This document shows, one piece after another, positions 35,731 to 45,873 of a DNA stretch of 64,000 bases. A program made the position numbers and the translations under genes. Each line of letters opens with the position of its first letter. The first letter of the stretch is position 1. The DNA lies in contig DBDA01000033.1 in NCBI GenBank assembly GCA_002293375.1, positions 42,058-106,057 of the forward strand. Direction: 5' to 3'. Source of the stretch: Odoribacter sp. UBA944. Lineage in GTDB: Bacteria > Bacteroidota > Bacteroidia > Bacteroidales > Marinifilaceae. Under the pieces are notes generated by a model. It worked only from the letters and a program-made list of their open reading frames with translations, searched no databases and was not told the origin of the DNA.

Positions 35731-36150
35731 TTACTCTTTTACAACATTTTCAACAGCCGTCCTGCTTCCCAAAACAATCGTCACGTGATTGGATCTTTTG
35801 CGGATCCGGTGCCCCCGCCCTTGCGGAGCCGGCCGCAGTCTTTTCAACATGCCGGCGCCATCCACGAAGATCTCTTTCACGATCAGCGCAGCATCTTCCA
35901 TGCGCTTTCCTTCGTTCTTGGCACTCCAGTTCGCGATCGCAGAAAGCAACAATTTTTCCAATTTGCGCGCTGCTTCACGAGGACAAAACTTTAGTATATC
36001 CAATGCCCGGTTCACGTCTTTACCGCGTACCAGATCTGCTACCAGCCTCATTTTCTGAGGAGATGAGGGACAACCGCGCAGGATGGCAAACGCCTTCTCC
36101 TTTTTGGCTTCCTTTATCTGATTTGCTCTTATTCTTTTTCTTGCACCCAT
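35731..36150 (-). CDS. rplV: 50S ribosomal protein L22
   Basis: A 139-residue L22 whose beta-hairpin lines the exit tunnel. SSPQKMRLVADLVRGKDV and RLRPAPQGRGHRIRKRSNH (the tunnel hairpin) are diagnostic. Confidence 0.97.
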   Translation of the reverse strand: MGARKRIRANQIKEAKKEKAFAILRGCPSSPQKMRLVADLVRGKDVNRALDILKFCPREAARKLEKLLLSAIANWSAKNEGKRMEDAALIVKEIFVDGAGMLKRLRPAPQGRGHRIRKRSNHVTIVLGSRTAVENVVKE

Positions 36151-36186
36151 TTTAATACAATCTTCATTGGTTCAACTTTGTCACGC

Positions 36187-36450
36187 TTATTTTTTCTTCG
36201 CGTGACCTCTAAAGGTACGTGTCGGTGCAAATTCTCCCAGTTTGTGGCCGACCATATTTTCGGTCACATACACCGGAATAAACTTATTACCGTTGTGTAC
36301 AGCTACAGTGTGGCCCACAAAGTCCGGAGAGATCATGGAACGACGAGCCCAGGTTTTCACAACCGACTTTTTATTGGTCTCATTCATCACCAACACTTTT
36401 CTTTCCAACTTTACGTCTATAAAAGGGCCTTTTTTTAACGAACGACTCAT
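36187..36450 (-). CDS. rpsS: 30S ribosomal protein S19
   Basis: An 87-residue S19 of the 30S head. [15 protein letters not shown] and [11 protein letters not shown] are diagnostic; it forms a complex with S13. Confidence 0.97.
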   Translation of the reverse strand: MSRSLKKGPFIDVKLERKVLVMNETNKKSVVKTWARRSMISPDFVGHTVAVHNGNKFIPVYVTENMVGHKLGEFAPTRTFRGHAKKK

Positions 36451-36471
36451 AACATTAACGTTTATCGGTTA

Positions 36472-37296
36472 TTACTTCTTCCTTCTTTCAACGATATACT
36501 TGCTCGAAGCTTTCTTCGGGGCTCTGGTCTTATAGCCCTTAGCCAGCAAGCCTTTTCGTGATCTCGGATGACCTCCGGAAGCGCGGCCTTCCCCACCACC
36601 CATCGGGTGATCCACCGGGTTCATTACCACACCTCTCACGCGGGGACGGCGTCCCAGCCAACGGGAACGGCCGGCCTTACCGGAACGTTCCAGCGCATGG
36701 TCCGTGTTAGACACAGTACCCACCGTCGCTTTACAGGTCACCAGCACCATCCGGATCTCCCCGGAAGGCAGCTTGATAGAAGCATACTTATCATCTCTTG
36801 CAACCAACTGCGCATACGAACCGGCGCTACGAGCCATCACGGCTCCCTGCCCGGGGCGCAGTTCAATGTTATGTACGATTGTACCCAATGGGATTTCAGA
36901 CAGGAAAAGAGCGTTGCCTATTTCGGGGGCCACACCTTTACCGCTCACCACGGTCTGCCCGGCGGTCAACCCGATCGGGGCGATGATGTAACGCTTCTCT
37001 CCATCTGCATATACCAGCAGAGCAATGTGGGCGGTTCTGTTGGGATCGTACTCCACAGAAGCAACTTTTGCGGGGATGTTATCCTTGTTCCGCTTGAAGT
37101 CCACCAACCTGTATTTCTGCTTGTGACCACCACCTATATACCTCATTGTCATCTTACCGGAATGGTTACGTCCACCGGTTTTCTTTGCGGGTCTTAACAA
37201 TGATTTTTCAGGTCTATCTGTAGTTACCTGGTCAAAGGTATTGACAATCTTATGCCTTTGTCCAGGAGTTACAGGATTTAATTTTCTTACAGCCAT
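36472..37296 (-). CDS. rplB: 50S ribosomal protein L2
   Basis: A 274-residue L2, required for subunit joining and peptidyl transfer. [19 protein letters not shown] near the start and [16 protein letters not shown] near the end are the RNA-contact signatures; the second His of the E. coli HPHGGGEGR motif is Met here. Confidence 0.97.
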   Translation of the reverse strand: MAVRKLNPVTPGQRHKIVNTFDQVTTDRPEKSLLRPAKKTGGRNHSGKMTMRYIGGGHKQKYRLVDFKRNKDNIPAKVASVEYDPNRTAHIALLVYADGEKRYIIAPIGLTAGQTVVSGKGVAPEIGNALFLSEIPLGTIVHNIELRPGQGAVMARSAGSYAQLVARDDKYASIKLPSGEIRMVLVTCKATVGTVSNTDHALERSGKAGRSRWLGRRPRVRGVVMNPVDHPMGGGEGRASGGHPRSRKGLLAKGYKTRAPKKASSKYIVERRKK

Positions 37297-37301
37297 CTTA
37301 C

Positions 37302-37592
37302 TTAAATATTGCTAAAAAAATCAATACTATCACCTTTTGCCAAGGTTACAATCGCTTTCTTGAAGGAGGCGGTCCGGCCGGTAATCACACCCGATTTCGT
37401 ATACCGGGACTTCACGGTGCCCTGATAACGCTGCGTATTCACATCTGTTACCTTCACCCCATACATCTCTTCAACTGCTTTTTTTATCTCGATCTTGTTC
37501 ACATCTTTTGCCACGACAAACGCAACCTTGTTCAGTTTGTCGGTCTGTGCTGACATCTTCTCTGTCAATACGGGCTTCAATATTATTTCCAT
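37302..37592 (-). CDS. rplW: 50S ribosomal protein L23
   Basis: A 96-residue L23 at the tunnel exit, the docking site of trigger factor and [22 protein letters not shown] and the strand [19 protein letters not shown] are diagnostic. Confidence 0.96.
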   Translation of the reverse strand: MEIILKPVLTEKMSAQTDKLNKVAFVVAKDVNKIEIKKAVEEMYGVKVTDVNTQRYQGTVKSRYTKSGVITGRTASFKKAIVTLAKGDSIDFFSNI

Positions 37593-37608
37593 CTCTTCTG
37601 CTAATTAG

Positions 37609-38235
37609 TTAAGATTTGAACATCTCATTCAGCCCCTGCACAGAACTCTCCACCAGTACCAGATTTCTGGCTCTCATGATGTTGTATGTAGCCAGGTCGT
37701 TTACCCGCATAACCTGCACATCCTGCAAGTTGCGCGCCGACAACACTACGTTTTCGTTCACATCACTCATCACCAGCAACAGTTTTCCGTTCAAGTTCAG
37801 GTTTTTCACCAACTCCACGAATTGTTTGGTCTTCGGAGCTTCAAAATTGAAATCTTCCACCACGGTTACGGCATTCGCGCCTGCTTTCACAGCCAACGCC
37901 GACTTACGGGCCAATCTTTTCAGTTTCTTGTTCAGTTTAAAGCTGTAATCCCGCGGTACTGGCCCGAATATCCGGCCTCCTCCTCTGAAGAGTGGGTTCT
38001 TGATACTACCAGCACGTGCTCCTCCGGTCCCTTTCTGTTTTTTCAGCTTTTTCGTACTACCCGACACTTCGTTCCTCTGCTTCGATTTGTGCGTTCCCTG
38101 CCTTTGATTGGCCAAAAACTGCTTTACATCGAGATAGATGGCGTGTTCGTTAGGCTGGATCCCAAAGATAGCGTCGTTCAACTCTATCTTTCTGCCAGTT
38201 TCCTTTCCGGCAATGTTTAATACACTTAACTCCAT
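37609..38235 (-). CDS. rplD: 50S ribosomal protein L4
   Basis: A 208-residue L4 with the tunnel loop region [20 protein letters not shown]. In E. coli L4 also represses the S10 operon by attenuation and translational control. Its start codon overlaps the rplC stop by one base. Confidence 0.97.
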   Translation of the reverse strand: MELSVLNIAGKETGRKIELNDAIFGIQPNEHAIYLDVKQFLANQRQGTHKSKQRNEVSGSTKKLKKQKGTGGARAGSIKNPLFRGGGRIFGPVPRDYSFKLNKKLKRLARKSALAVKAGANAVTVVEDFNFEAPKTKQFVELVKNLNLNGKLLLVMSDVNENVVLSARNLQDVQVMRVNDLATYNIMRARNLVLVESSVQGLNEMFKS

Positions 38236-38852
38236 TACTTCTCAATAATTACATATGAACCTTTCGTTCCGGGAACAGATCCCTTCACCAGCAACAAATT
38301 GTTTTCAGGAATTACTTTCAACACCTGCAGATTGGAGATCGTAACCCTATCTCCCCCCGTTCTTCCGGCCATTCTCATGCCTTTGAATACCCGGGAAGGT
38401 GTAGAACAGGCCCCAATAGAACCCGGTGCGCGCTGACGGTCATCCTGTCCGTGCGTCGCTTCACCAACCCCGGAAAAGCCGTGGCGTTTCACAACGCCCT
38501 GGAACCCTTTTCCCTTGGAAGTTCCTACCACATCAACATACCCTGTTCCTTCAAACAGCGTCACGTCGATCAAATCGCCCAACTTGTGCTCGGTCTCAAA
38601 TCCTGAAAACTCTACGAGTTTTCTCTTAGGAGTTGTGCCTGCCTTCTTAAAGTGTCCACTTAGCGGCTTGGTTGTGTGTTTCTCTTTTTTCTCATCGAAA
38701 CCCAACTGAAGCGCTTCGTAACCATCGGTTTCCATTGTTTTAACCTGGGTTACGACACATGGACCGCACTCAATCACAGTGCATGGGATACTTTTCCCCT
38801 CGGCACTGAATACGGAAGTCATTCCGACTTTTTTTCCAATTAAACCTGGCAT
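38235..38852 (-). CDS. rplC: 50S ribosomal protein L3
   Basis: A 205-residue L3, an early assembly protein near the peptidyl-transferase centre. [15 protein letters not shown] and [15 protein letters not shown] are conserved; the glutamines of the E. coli segment GSIGQNQTPGKVFKG, which include the PrmB methylation target, are absent. A 59-base gap separates it from rpsJ. Confidence 0.97.
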   Translation of the reverse strand: MPGLIGKKVGMTSVFSAEGKSIPCTVIECGPCVVTQVKTMETDGYEALQLGFDEKKEKHTTKPLSGHFKKAGTTPKRKLVEFSGFETEHKLGDLIDVTLFEGTGYVDVVGTSKGKGFQGVVKRHGFSGVGEATHGQDDRQRAPGSIGACSTPSRVFKGMRMAGRTGGDRVTISNLQVLKVIPENNLLLVKGSVPGTKGSYVIIEK

Positions 38853-38911
38853 TTTTTTACTTTTAAAATAGGTTTTTTCTTTTTAATAACGACATAAGGT
38901 ATTCGCCGTTA

Positions 38912-39217
38912 TCACACCTTAATCTCTACTTCCACACCGCTCGGCAGTTCCAGCTTCATCAGCGCATCAATCGTTCCTGCTGTGGAACTGTAGATGTCGA
39001 TCAGCCGTTTAAACGTACAGAGTAAAAATTGTTCCCGGCTCTTCTTGTTGACGAAAGTCGAGCGGTTCACAGTAAATACTCCCTTGTGCGTCGGAAGCGG
39101 AATAGGTCCGCTCACCACCGCTCCGGTAGCTTTCACCGTTTTTACAATCTTCTCTGCCGATTTGTCCACCAAGTTGTGATCGTAAGATTTCAACTTAATT
39201 CTGATTTTTTGGCTCAT
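38912..39217 (-). CDS. rpsJ: 30S ribosomal protein S10 (NusE)
   Basis: A 101-residue S10, also the NusE transcription factor that links ribosome and RNA polymerase through Nus[19 protein letters not shown] and [17 protein letters not shown] are diagnostic. A strong hairpin lies 26 bases upstream of its start. Confidence 0.97.
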   Translation of the reverse strand: MSQKIRIKLKSYDHNLVDKSAEKIVKTVKATGAVVSGPIPLPTHKGVFTVNRSTFVNKKSREQFLLCTFKRLIDIYSSTAGTIDALMKLELPSGVEVEIKV

Positions 39218-39243
39218 TGTTTTTATTTGTTTGTATTGTAAAA

Positions 39244-39275
39244 GGCGGTGCGAATCCCCAAAGACTCACACCGCC
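39244..39275 (-). terminator. Terminator-like hairpin between fusA and rpsJ
   Basis: On the minus strand a 13-bp stem (11 Watson-Crick and 2 G-U pairs) with the 6-base loop TTTGGG is followed by TTTT. It lies 26 bases before the rpsJ ATG, leaving no room for a new promoter after it. It may be a partial terminator, attenuator or processing site between the str and S10 segments. Confidence 0.65.
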
Positions 39276-39284
39276 GTCTTCAAT

Positions 39285-41390
39285 TTATGAAATAAGTTCC
39301 GCTCTCCCGTTGTTCTTCTCCACCACCTCTTTAGCGATCTGCTTCGGAACCTCCGCATAGTGGTCAAATTCCATCGTAGAACTGGCACGGCCGGAAGAGA
39401 GCGTTCTCAACACGGTCACATATCCGAACTGTTCGGAAAGCGGCACCATTGCATTGATCACCGTCGCACCGATACGGGCTTCTGTTCCCTCCATCTGTCC
39501 GCGGCGACGGTTCAGGTCGCCGATGATGTCCCCCATATACTCTTCCGGGGTCACCACCTCCAGCTTCATGATCGGCTCCAGCAGCACGGGTTTAGCCTTC
39601 TGCGCAGCCTCCTTGTAGCCAATCTTGGCAGCCATTTCAAACGACAGCGAGTCGGAGTCCACCGGGTGGAAAGAGCCGTCGATCAGGGTGATCTTCAAAC
39701 TTTCCAGCGGATAGCCGGCCAACACACCGTTGCCCATTGCTTCCTTGAAGCCTTTTTCCACAGAGGGGATAAACTCCTTCGGGATGTTCCCGCCCTTGAC
39801 TTCATTGACGAAGGTCAGGCCCTCTTTGCCCTCTTCGGCAGGCTCCATGCGGAAAATGATGTCGGCAAACTTACCGCGTCCCCCGGACTGTTTCTTGAAC
39901 ACGTGGCGGTGTTCAAACGCCTGGGTGATTGCTTCCTTGTAAGCCACCTGCGGGGCTCCCTGGTTGCACTCTACTTTGAACTCGCGTTTCAGGCGGTCCA
40001 GAATAATATCCAGGTGCAACTCGCCCATTCCGCTGATGACGGTCTGGCCGGAGTCTTCGTCCGTTTTCACGCGGAAAGTCGGGTCTTCTTCCGCCAATTT
40101 AGCCAACGCCATGCCCAACTTATCCGTATCCTTCTGCGTCAGCGGCTCTACGGCGATACCGATCACCGGTTCCGGGAAGGTCATGCTTTCCAGCACGATC
40201 GGCTTCTCTTCCGAACAGAGGGTATCTCCGGTGCGGATATCTTTGAAACCCACACAGGCACAAATATCCCCGGCTTCCAGCACCTCTTTCGGCTGTTGCT
40301 TGTTGGAGTGCATCTGGAACAGGCGGGAAATACGCTCCTTTTTATCGGTACGCGGATTGTATACGTAAGAACCGGCCTCGATCTTACCGGAGTAGATACG
40401 GGTATAGCACAAACGTCCCACGAACGGGTCGGTGGCAATCTTAAACGCCAAAGCGGAAAGCGGAGCATCCGGGTCTACCGGGAATTCAATCTCCTCTCCC
40501 GTGTTGGGATTGGTGCCGTTGCTGTTCGGAATATCCAACGGGTCCGGCAGGTAAGAGATCACTGCATCCAACAGATTCTGAACCCCTTTATTTTTGAAGG
40601 AGGAGCCGCACATCACCGGGCAGAAATCCATCGCGATCACCGCTTTCCGCACCACCGCTCTCAATTCGTCAGCGGTAATGGAATCCGGATCCTCGAAGAA
40701 ACGTTCCATCAATGCTTCGTCCTGCACGGCAGCCGCTTCCACCAACTTCTCCCTCCACTCCTGGGCCTCGGCCATCAAGGCGTCGGGAATCTCCTGCACC
40801 GTCGCTTCCATGGCACCATTCTCCCACACGTACGCCTTCATCTCCACCAGGTCGATAATGCCTTTGAAGTTCTCTTCGGCCCCGATCGGAAGCACCAACG
40901 GGATCGGGTTCGCACCCAGTTTCTCTTTGATCTCGCGCACCGCCTTGAAAAAGTCTGCACCGGAACGGTCCATCTTGTTCACAAAAGCGATCCGGGGTAC
41001 GCCGTATTTATTGGCCTGGCGCCATACGGTTTCCGATTGCGCTTCCACACCTCCCACCGCACAGAACAGCGCAACCGCGCCGTCCAATACGCGCAACGAA
41101 CGCTCTACCTCTACGGTAAAGTCAACGTGCCCGGGGGTGTCAATGATATTGATCTTATACTCCTGGTCCCGGTATTTCCAAAAACAGGTGGTCGCAGCAG
41201 ATGTAATGGTGATTCCCCGTTCCTGCTCCTGAACCATCCAGTCCATGGTCGCAGTCCCGTCGTGGGTCTCGCCGATCTTGTGCGATACCCCTGTAAAAAA
41301 CAGGATACGCTCGGTCGTAGTCGTCTTACCGGCGTCGATGTGGGCCATGATACCGATATTCCGCGTAAAATGTAAATCTCTCTTTGCCAT
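39285..41390 (-). CDS. fusA: Elongation factor G
   Basis: The 701-residue GTPase moves tRNA and mRNA after peptide transfer and helps recycle ribosomes. G1 [15 protein letters not shown], the switch region [18 protein letters not shown]3 [16 protein letters not shown] and G4 [10 protein letters not shown] are intact, followed by domains II to V. All GTPase motifs are canonical, unlike the divergent second EF-G some Bacteroides species carry. Confidence 0.97.
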   Translation of the reverse strand: MAKRDLHFTRNIGIMAHIDAGKTTTTERILFFTGVSHKIGETHDGTATMDWMVQEQERGITITSAATTCFWKYRDQEYKINIIDTPGHVDFTVEVERSLRVLDGAVALFCAVGGVEAQSETVWRQANKYGVPRIAFVNKMDRSGADFFKAVREIKEKLGANPIPLVLPIGAEENFKGIIDLVEMKAYVWENGAMEATVQEIPDALMAEAQEWREKLVEAAAVQDEALMERFFEDPDSITADELRAVVRKAVIAMDFCPVMCGSSFKNKGVQNLLDAVISYLPDPLDIPNSNGTNPNTGEEIEFPVDPDAPLSALAFKIATDPFVGRLCYTRIYSGKIEAGSYVYNPRTDKKERISRLFQMHSNKQQPKEVLEAGDICACVGFKDIRTGDTLCSEEKPIVLESMTFPEPVIGIAVEPLTQKDTDKLGMALAKLAEEDPTFRVKTDEDSGQTVISGMGELHLDIILDRLKREFKVECNQGAPQVAYKEAITQAFEHRHVFKKQSGGRGKFADIIFRMEPAEEGKEGLTFVNEVKGGNIPKEFIPSVEKGFKEAMGNGVLAGYPLESLKITLIDGSFHPVDSDSLSFEMAAKIGYKEAAQKAKPVLLEPIMKLEVVTPEEYMGDIIGDLNRRRGQMEGTEARIGATVINAMVPLSEQFGYVTVLRTLSSGRASSTMEFDHYAEVPKQIAKEVVEKNNGRAELIS

Positions 41391-41411
41391 ATTATCTCAA
41401 CCCTTCCTCTA

Positions 41412-41891
41412 TTAAAATCTGAAATGAGCAAAAGCCCGGTTGGCTTCCGCCATGCGGTGCGTATCTTCTTTCTTCTTGAAAGCCGCACCCTCCTCTTTAT
41501 AAGCAGCCATAATCTCAGCGGCCAGCTTTTCAGCCATATTCCGTCCGCTCCGTTTGCGGGAATACAGGATCATATTTTTGACAGAAATAGCCCGCTTCCG
41601 GCCGGGGTTGATCTCCATCGGCACCTGAAACGTGGCACCGCCTACACGACGACTTTTTACCTCCACATTGGGAGTGATGTTGTCCAATGCCTGTTTCCAG
41701 ATTTCCAAGGAGTTCTTTCCCTCTTTCTGGGCCATTTTTTCCTCTACAATATCCAACGCATCGTAAAAAATAGTGAACGCAATGGTCTTTTTTCCATCCA
41801 CCATCAAGTCGTTCACAAACCGTGTTACCAATACATCATTGAATTTGGGATCCGGTAACAGGATTCTCTTTTTTGGTTTTGATTTTCTCAT
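41412..41891 (-). CDS. rpsG: 30S ribosomal protein S7
   Basis: A 159-residue S7, primary binder of the 16S 3' major domain at the E site. [27 protein letters not shown]-type core ([16 protein letters not shown]) and [10 protein letters not shown] are diagnostic. In E. coli S7 is the str-operon repressor. Confidence 0.97.
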   Translation of the reverse strand: MRKSKPKKRILLPDPKFNDVLVTRFVNDLMVDGKKTIAFTIFYDALDIVEEKMAQKEGKNSLEIWKQALDNITPNVEVKSRRVGGATFQVPMEINPGRKRAISVKNMILYSRKRSGRNMAEKLAAEIMAAYKEEGAAFKKKEDTHRMAEANRAFAHFRF

Positions 41892-42000
41892 CTCTTTTTG
41901 TTTACAAATCTGTTCGATCAGCTGCCCTTTGGGTCTTCAGCGGTTTTGCAACCATTTACTCAACATTCGGGGAACGCTTCATAAACACAATTCCGGTTAA

Positions 42001-42405
42001 TTACTTTTTCCCCTTTGCAGCCGGGGCAGCGCCGGGTTTCGGCCTCTTTGTACCATACTTGGAACGGCCCTGTTTCCGATCCGCCACACCGGCGGCATCC
42101 AAGGTTCCGCGCACCAAATGGTAACGCACGCCGGGCAGGTCTTTCACACGGCCTCCGCGGATCATCACAATGGAGTGCTCCTGCAGGTTGTGTCCTTCGC
42201 CCGGAATGTAGGCATTCACCTCTTTCCCGTTTGTCAACCGTACCCTGGCCACCTTTCTCATGGCCGAATTCGGTTTCTTCGGAGTTGTCGTGTAAACACG
42301 TACACAAACCCCCCGTTTTTGCGGACAGGAATCCAAAGCCGGAGCTTTGCTCTTATCTGCAATTTTCGTTCTTCCTTTTCTTACTAACTGTTGAATCGTA
42401 GGCAT
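42001..42405 (-). CDS. rpsL: 30S ribosomal protein S12
   Basis: A 134-residue S12 of the decoding centre. [20 protein letters not shown] and [20 protein letters not shown] are diagnostic; the Lys of PKKPNSA linked to streptomycin resistance is wild type. It is the first gene of the ribosomal train and has a near-perfect promoter about 40-75 bases upstream. A 109-base gap to rpsG holds nothing I can identify. Confidence 0.97.
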   Translation of the reverse strand: MPTIQQLVRKGRTKIADKSKAPALDSCPQKRGVCVRVYTTTPKKPNSAMRKVARVRLTNGKEVNAYIPGEGHNLQEHSIVMIRGGRVKDLPGVRYHLVRGTLDAAGVADRKQGRSKYGTKRPKPGAAPAAKGKK

Positions 42406-42448
42406 TACAATAGTTTTTAATCTGTACACATGTATCCAAAATGGAGCG

Positions 42449-42480
42449 CAAATATAGAAACCTTTTTTATAACTGCCAAA
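42449..42480 (-). promoter_or_regulatory. Main promoter of the rpsL-to-rplQ train
   Basis: On the minus strand TTTG (42480-42477), exactly 20 bases, then TATATTTG (42456-42449): the best promoter match in the window. Transcription from about 42442 gives a leader near 37 bases before rpsL. Confidence 0.8.
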
Positions 42481-42640
42481 CAATTATTTCTTTTTTCACA
42501 AAAACCCCAAAGATTGTCAAGCGGTTGCGCCGCAAAGCTCTGCACCGCCATTGTAAAATTTGCGGTGTGTTTCCCGGAGAGGTCAAGGGAGCGGAGGCAT
42601 ATCGGGTAGTGTTATTCTGTCTGCATTCTCTATGGCGCCT
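42481..42640. other. Intergenic stretch left of the tandem repeats, no gene seen
   Basis: Part of the 562-base gap between the divergent rpsL and sigma-54 regulator genes. It should hold upstream activating sequence for rpsL; I see no open frame with protein-like composition, RNA gene or repeat. Confidence 0.45.
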
Positions 42641-42695
42641 TCGGAACACGCACGGAACACGCACGGAACACGCTCGGAATACGTACGGAACACCG
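42641..42695. repeat. Five tandem copies of an 11-bp repeat
   Basis: Units start at 42641, 42652, 42663, 42674 and 42685 with consensus WCGGAACACGC; copies 2 and 3 are identical, copy 1 differs by one base, and copies 4 and 5 are degenerate. The period is one turn of B-DNA. Copy number may vary by slippage. Confidence 0.85.
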
Positions 42696-42800
42696 GTTGT
42701 AAGTCAACTATAAACCAGTTGTAGAGTATATTTGTGAGATATATCGACCAATAAGCCCCATATTTCCTAATGTTGTTTCATACTTCGGCTTCATGGTAGT

Positions 42801-42905
42801 ACCAAAATTATTGCGATTTTGGTCACACCAAAGGTAGTGTTTTTTTTGATACTGTCACTGTTCCGGTATCAGTTTGTCCTGATCATGACGACAGTTTCCG
42901 GAAAC
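42801..42905. promoter_or_regulatory. Cluster of inverted repeats upstream of the sigma-54 regulator
   Basis: ACCAAAAT/ATTTTGGT (42801-42808 and 42816-42823), TGATAC/GTATCA (42847-42852 and 42866-42871) and the 12-bp palindrome GTTTCCGGAAAC (42894-42905) lie within about 100 bases. They look like protein-binding sites controlling the plus-strand operon; no protein can be named. Confidence 0.4.
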
Positions 42906-42945
42906 AATTCGGGCGGCAGACTGCTATTTTGTCAGGAAAAACGGT

Positions 42946-42953
42946 TATTTTTG
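42946..42953 (+). promoter_or_regulatory. -7 box of the sigma-54 regulator operon
   Basis: TATTTTTG matches TAnnTTTG, 14 bases before the ATG at 42968, implying a very short leader. A TTTTG at 42927-42931 is closer than the usual -33 spacing. Confidence 0.45.
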
Positions 42954-42967
42954 CGTTTTCAGGTGTT

Positions 42968-44188
42968 ATGGACGAATTACAAACAATCAAGCAACGGTTC
43001 GAGATCATCGGAAACAACGAACTGCTGAACAGGGCGTTGGATGTGGCGCGGCAGGTGGCACCGACCGATCTTTCTGTACTGATAACCGGAGAGAGCGGTG
43101 TGGGCAAGGAGTTCTTTCCGCGGGTAATCCATGCATACAGCACCCGGAAACACGCTCCGTATATTGCCGTAAACTGCGGAGCTATTCCGGAGGGGACCAT
43201 TGATTCCGAACTGTTCGGGCACGAAAAAGGGGCATTTACCGGGGCGCTCTCCGACCGGAAAGGATACTTTGAGGTAACGGACGGAGGAACCATTTTCCTG
43301 GACGAAGTGGGTGAACTGCCGCTGGCGACCCAATCCCGATTGCTGCGCATCCTGGAATCGGGAGAATTCATCCGGGTCGGATCATCCAAAGTGCAAAAAA
43401 CCAATGTACGGGTGATTGCCGCCACCAATCTGGATATCCCGCTGGCGGTCAAAAACGGGAAATTCCGGGAAGATCTCTACTACCGCCTCAACTCCATTCC
43501 CATCATCGTACCTCCCCTGCGCAACCGCCGGGAAGACATTCCGTTGCTGTTCCGAAAATTTGCCGCCGATTGTGCGGAAAAATACCGGATGCCAGCCATC
43601 AGGCTGACCCCCGATGCGGTCGCAATCTTAGAGATGTACCGCTGGCCGGGAAACATCCGGCAATTGAAAAACATTGCGGAACAGATCTCCGTCATCGAGC
43701 AGGAGAGATCGGTGGACGGCGCCACGCTGAAAAAATACATCCCGGCCGAGAGCCAATTACCGGCGCTGGCCGGAAGCAACGATCCGTCCGAACACACCTA
43801 CGCTTCGGAGCGGGAGATCCTGTACAAGATCCTGTTCGACATGAAAAAGGATATGAACGATCTGAAACAGTTGGTGTACGACATCGCGGAAAAAGAGCAG
43901 CAAGCGGAGGCGGTCCCCACTTCGATCGTCCTGCGGAAACAATTTGAAGAACCGGCCGGAGAGTTTCTCGCCAAAAGGCCCGTGCATGCATTTACACACG
44001 CCCGGGAACAGATCGAAGATACAGAACCGTTGGTGGAAGAGTCGTTGGCGATCGGGGAAAAAGAGCGGGAACTGATTATCCGGGCGCTGGAAAAAAACCA
44101 CGGGAAACGCAAATTAGCCGCCCGGGACCTGGGTATCTCCGAGCGCACCCTCTATCGCAAATTGAAAGAGTACCGGATCGAAGGATAA
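42968..44188 (+). CDS. Sigma-54-dependent transcriptional activator without receiver domain
   Basis: The 406-residue protein is an AAA+ enhancer-binding protein: Walker A GESGVGKE (41-48), the sigma-54 contact loop GAFTGA (88-93), Walker B GGTIFLDEVGELP, and a Fis-type helix-turn-helix at the C-terminus (KLAARDLGISERTLYRKLKE). No N-terminal receiver, PAS or GAF domain precedes the AAA+ core, so activity is not set by a classical phosphorylation input; an unusual 100-residue linker sits between AAA+ and the HTH. The start at 42968 follows the promoter position; an in-frame TTG at 42929 lies before it. It heads an apparent operon with lptE, a hypothetical gene and secG. Confidence 0.92.
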   Translation: MDELQTIKQRFEIIGNNELLNRALDVARQVAPTDLSVLITGESGVGKEFFPRVIHAYSTRKHAPYIAVNCGAIPEGTIDSELFGHEKGAFTGALSDRKGYFEVTDGGTIFLDEVGELPLATQSRLLRILESGEFIRVGSSKVQKTNVRVIAATNLDIPLAVKNGKFREDLYYRLNSIPIIVPPLRNRREDIPLLFRKFAADCAEKYRMPAIRLTPDAVAILEMYRWPGNIRQLKNIAEQISVIEQERSVDGATLKKYIPAESQLPALAGSNDPSEHTYASEREILYKILFDMKKDMNDLKQLVYDIAEKEQQAEAVPTSIVLRKQFEEPAGEFLAKRPVHAFTHAREQIEDTEPLVEESLAIGEKERELIIRALEKNHGKRKLAARDLGISERTLYRKLKEYRIEG

Positions 44189-44228
44189 AATAACTACATT
44201 TGCAGGAACAAAGCACTACCGGAAAAAG

Positions 44229-44753
44229 ATGAAAAGATACTATTATTATATAGGTTGCCTGTTGTTGGTCATTCTGATTTTTGGGGGATGTAAATTAGCG
44301 AGTATCAAATACTCCATGACCGGAGCATCGATTTCGCCCGAAGTAAAAACTTTTTCGGTAGACTATTTTTCCAACAAGGCCCTGTTGGTTTATCCGCCGT
44401 TGAGCGACAAATTTACACAAAAATTGAAAGATTACCTCACCTCCAATACCAGCCTGGAGGAGGTGACCGACAACAACGGGGACATCCGGTTTGAAGGACA
44501 AATTGTCGGATACAGCCAAAAACCGGTGGATATCCAGCGGGACGAAGTGGCCGCCAACAACCGGTTGACCATTGAGATCCGGGTAAAATACACCAACACG
44601 AAGGATGATAAATACGATTTCGACAGCCGTTTTTCCCATTTTAAAGATTACAGCATCGAAGCGGATTTTACCTCGGAAGAGGGGAACTATGTCAACGAGA
44701 TTATTGAAAAGATCATTGAAGATATTTACAACAAGGCATTGGTTAACTGGTAA
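44229..44753 (+). CDS. lptE: LptE-like lipopolysaccharide assembly lipoprotein
   Basis: The 174-residue lipoprotein (lipobox FGGC, Cys21) contains the LptE-type pattern YSMTGASISPEVKTFSVDYF, with DIRFEGQIVGY and TIEIRVKYTNT strands. LptE plugs the LptD barrel that inserts LPS into the outer leaflet. Its place 40 bases after a sigma-54 regulator and before secG is a recurrent Bacteroidota arrangement as I recall it. Confidence 0.85.
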   Translation: MKRYYYYIGCLLLVILIFGGCKLASIKYSMTGASISPEVKTFSVDYFSNKALLVYPPLSDKFTQKLKDYLTSNTSLEEVTDNNGDIRFEGQIVGYSQKPVDIQRDEVAANNRLTIEIRVKYTNTKDDKYDFDSRFSHFKDYSIEADFTSEEGNYVNEIIEKIIEDIYNKALVNW

Positions 44754-44770
44754 TTGGATAATGTGACCGG

Positions 44771-45871
44771 ATGAAGCCCGAAAGATTGATAGAACTGATC
44801 TGTCGTCCGCAAGCGATGAGCAACGACGACCTGAAAGAGTTGGCGACGCTGATCCAGCGTTACCCGTACTTTCAGGCGGCCCGGGTTTTGTACCTCCGGT
44901 CGTTGCACATTTTTGCGAATGCCCGGTTCCGGGGCGAACTCAAAAAAAATACCGTACACATTGCCGACCACAAACAGTTGTACAAATATTTGAATGACCA
45001 GTTGGAGTTTGATTACCTGGCCCCGGCCGGCCAGCCGCCGAAAGATGCATCGCTGACGGATATTGTGACCGACCGGATCCGGGAGATAAACGGGTACCTG
45101 CCGGTCAATACCTTTGGGGTGCCTGCCAACAAGAGCCATTCCGAAAAGGAGGGGAGCGAAGAGGAGGAGATGATCCGCCTGGATATCCGGAAACAGCCGC
45201 CTCCGCCAGGCCCGCAACGGGAGCCGGAGCTTCCTGTCGTGTCCAATCCGATCCTGATGGACGGCATGCCGGGCGTTATCAGTGATTATGAAGAGGAGGT
45301 TGTAGAGAAGCCTGTTCCTCCTTTCCGGTTTCAAGAGTTCCGGCACACACCCGCACCGGATACGGTTTTGCCGGATAAAACAGCAGAGGCCCCGGAAGAG
45401 CCGGCCCTTCCCTCTTTTTCCGGGCCAATCGAGTTGATTGAAGAGGAAGAGACACCACCCGGGGAGTCCCAAAAGGAAGCCCCAGAGGAACTATTCCCCG
45501 AGATAGAAAGTGTGTACCGTTTGGAGGCGATTGAGGAGGATATCGTGTCGCTCGGAAAATTGGCCGGAGAGCTAAAGAAAACGAAAGGAGGGAAAAAGCA
45601 GTCGGAACTGATCGACCGCTTTATTGTAGAAGAGCCAACTCTGCCAAAAGGTCGGTTAGAAAACACGGAGGAAGGCGACCTGTATGAGGAGAGCATCCGG
45701 GAGCAAGAGGACCTTTTTTCCGAAACGCTGGCTAAAATATATGTCCGGCAGGGGTTGTACGAAAAGGCTACCGCCACGTATATAAAATTAAGTTTGAAAT
45801 ATCCGGAAAAAAGTGTTTACTTTGCAAACCGTATTGAAAAAATTAAAGCTAAAACCAATAATAACGAATAA
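44771..45871 (+). CDS. Hypothetical cytoplasmic protein between lptE and secG
   Basis: The 366-residue protein has no signal or membrane segment. The N-terminal third (LIELICRPQAMSNDDLKEL, YPYFQAARVLYLRSL) and the last 50 residues (ETLAKIYVRQGLYEKATATY) are TPR-like helices; the middle is Pro/Glu-rich and likely disordered. It resembles conserved Bacteroidota proteins of unknown function seen beside secG. It ends 2 bases before secG, so tight co-expression with the translocon subunit is likely. Confidence 0.75.
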   Translation: MKPERLIELICRPQAMSNDDLKELATLIQRYPYFQAARVLYLRSLHIFANARFRGELKKNTVHIADHKQLYKYLNDQLEFDYLAPAGQPPKDASLTDIVTDRIREINGYLPVNTFGVPANKSHSEKEGSEEEEMIRLDIRKQPPPPGPQREPELPVVSNPILMDGMPGVISDYEEEVVEKPVPPFRFQEFRHTPAPDTVLPDKTAEAPEEPALPSFSGPIELIEEEETPPGESQKEAPEELFPEIESVYRLEAIEEDIVSLGKLAGELKKTKGGKKQSELIDRFIVEEPTLPKGRLENTEEGDLYEESIREQEDLFSETLAKIYVRQGLYEKATATYIKLSLKYPEKSVYFANRIEKIKAKTNNNE

Positions 45872-45873
45872 CT

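Noticed and set aside
39360..41375. A 671-codon open frame antisense to fusA
   Set aside because: It mirrors the strongly biased codon usage of EF-G; all GTPase motifs are in the minus-strand frame.
42641..42695. CRISPR-like array
   Set aside because: Units are 11 bp with no spacers; it is a simple tandem repeat and there are no cas genes.
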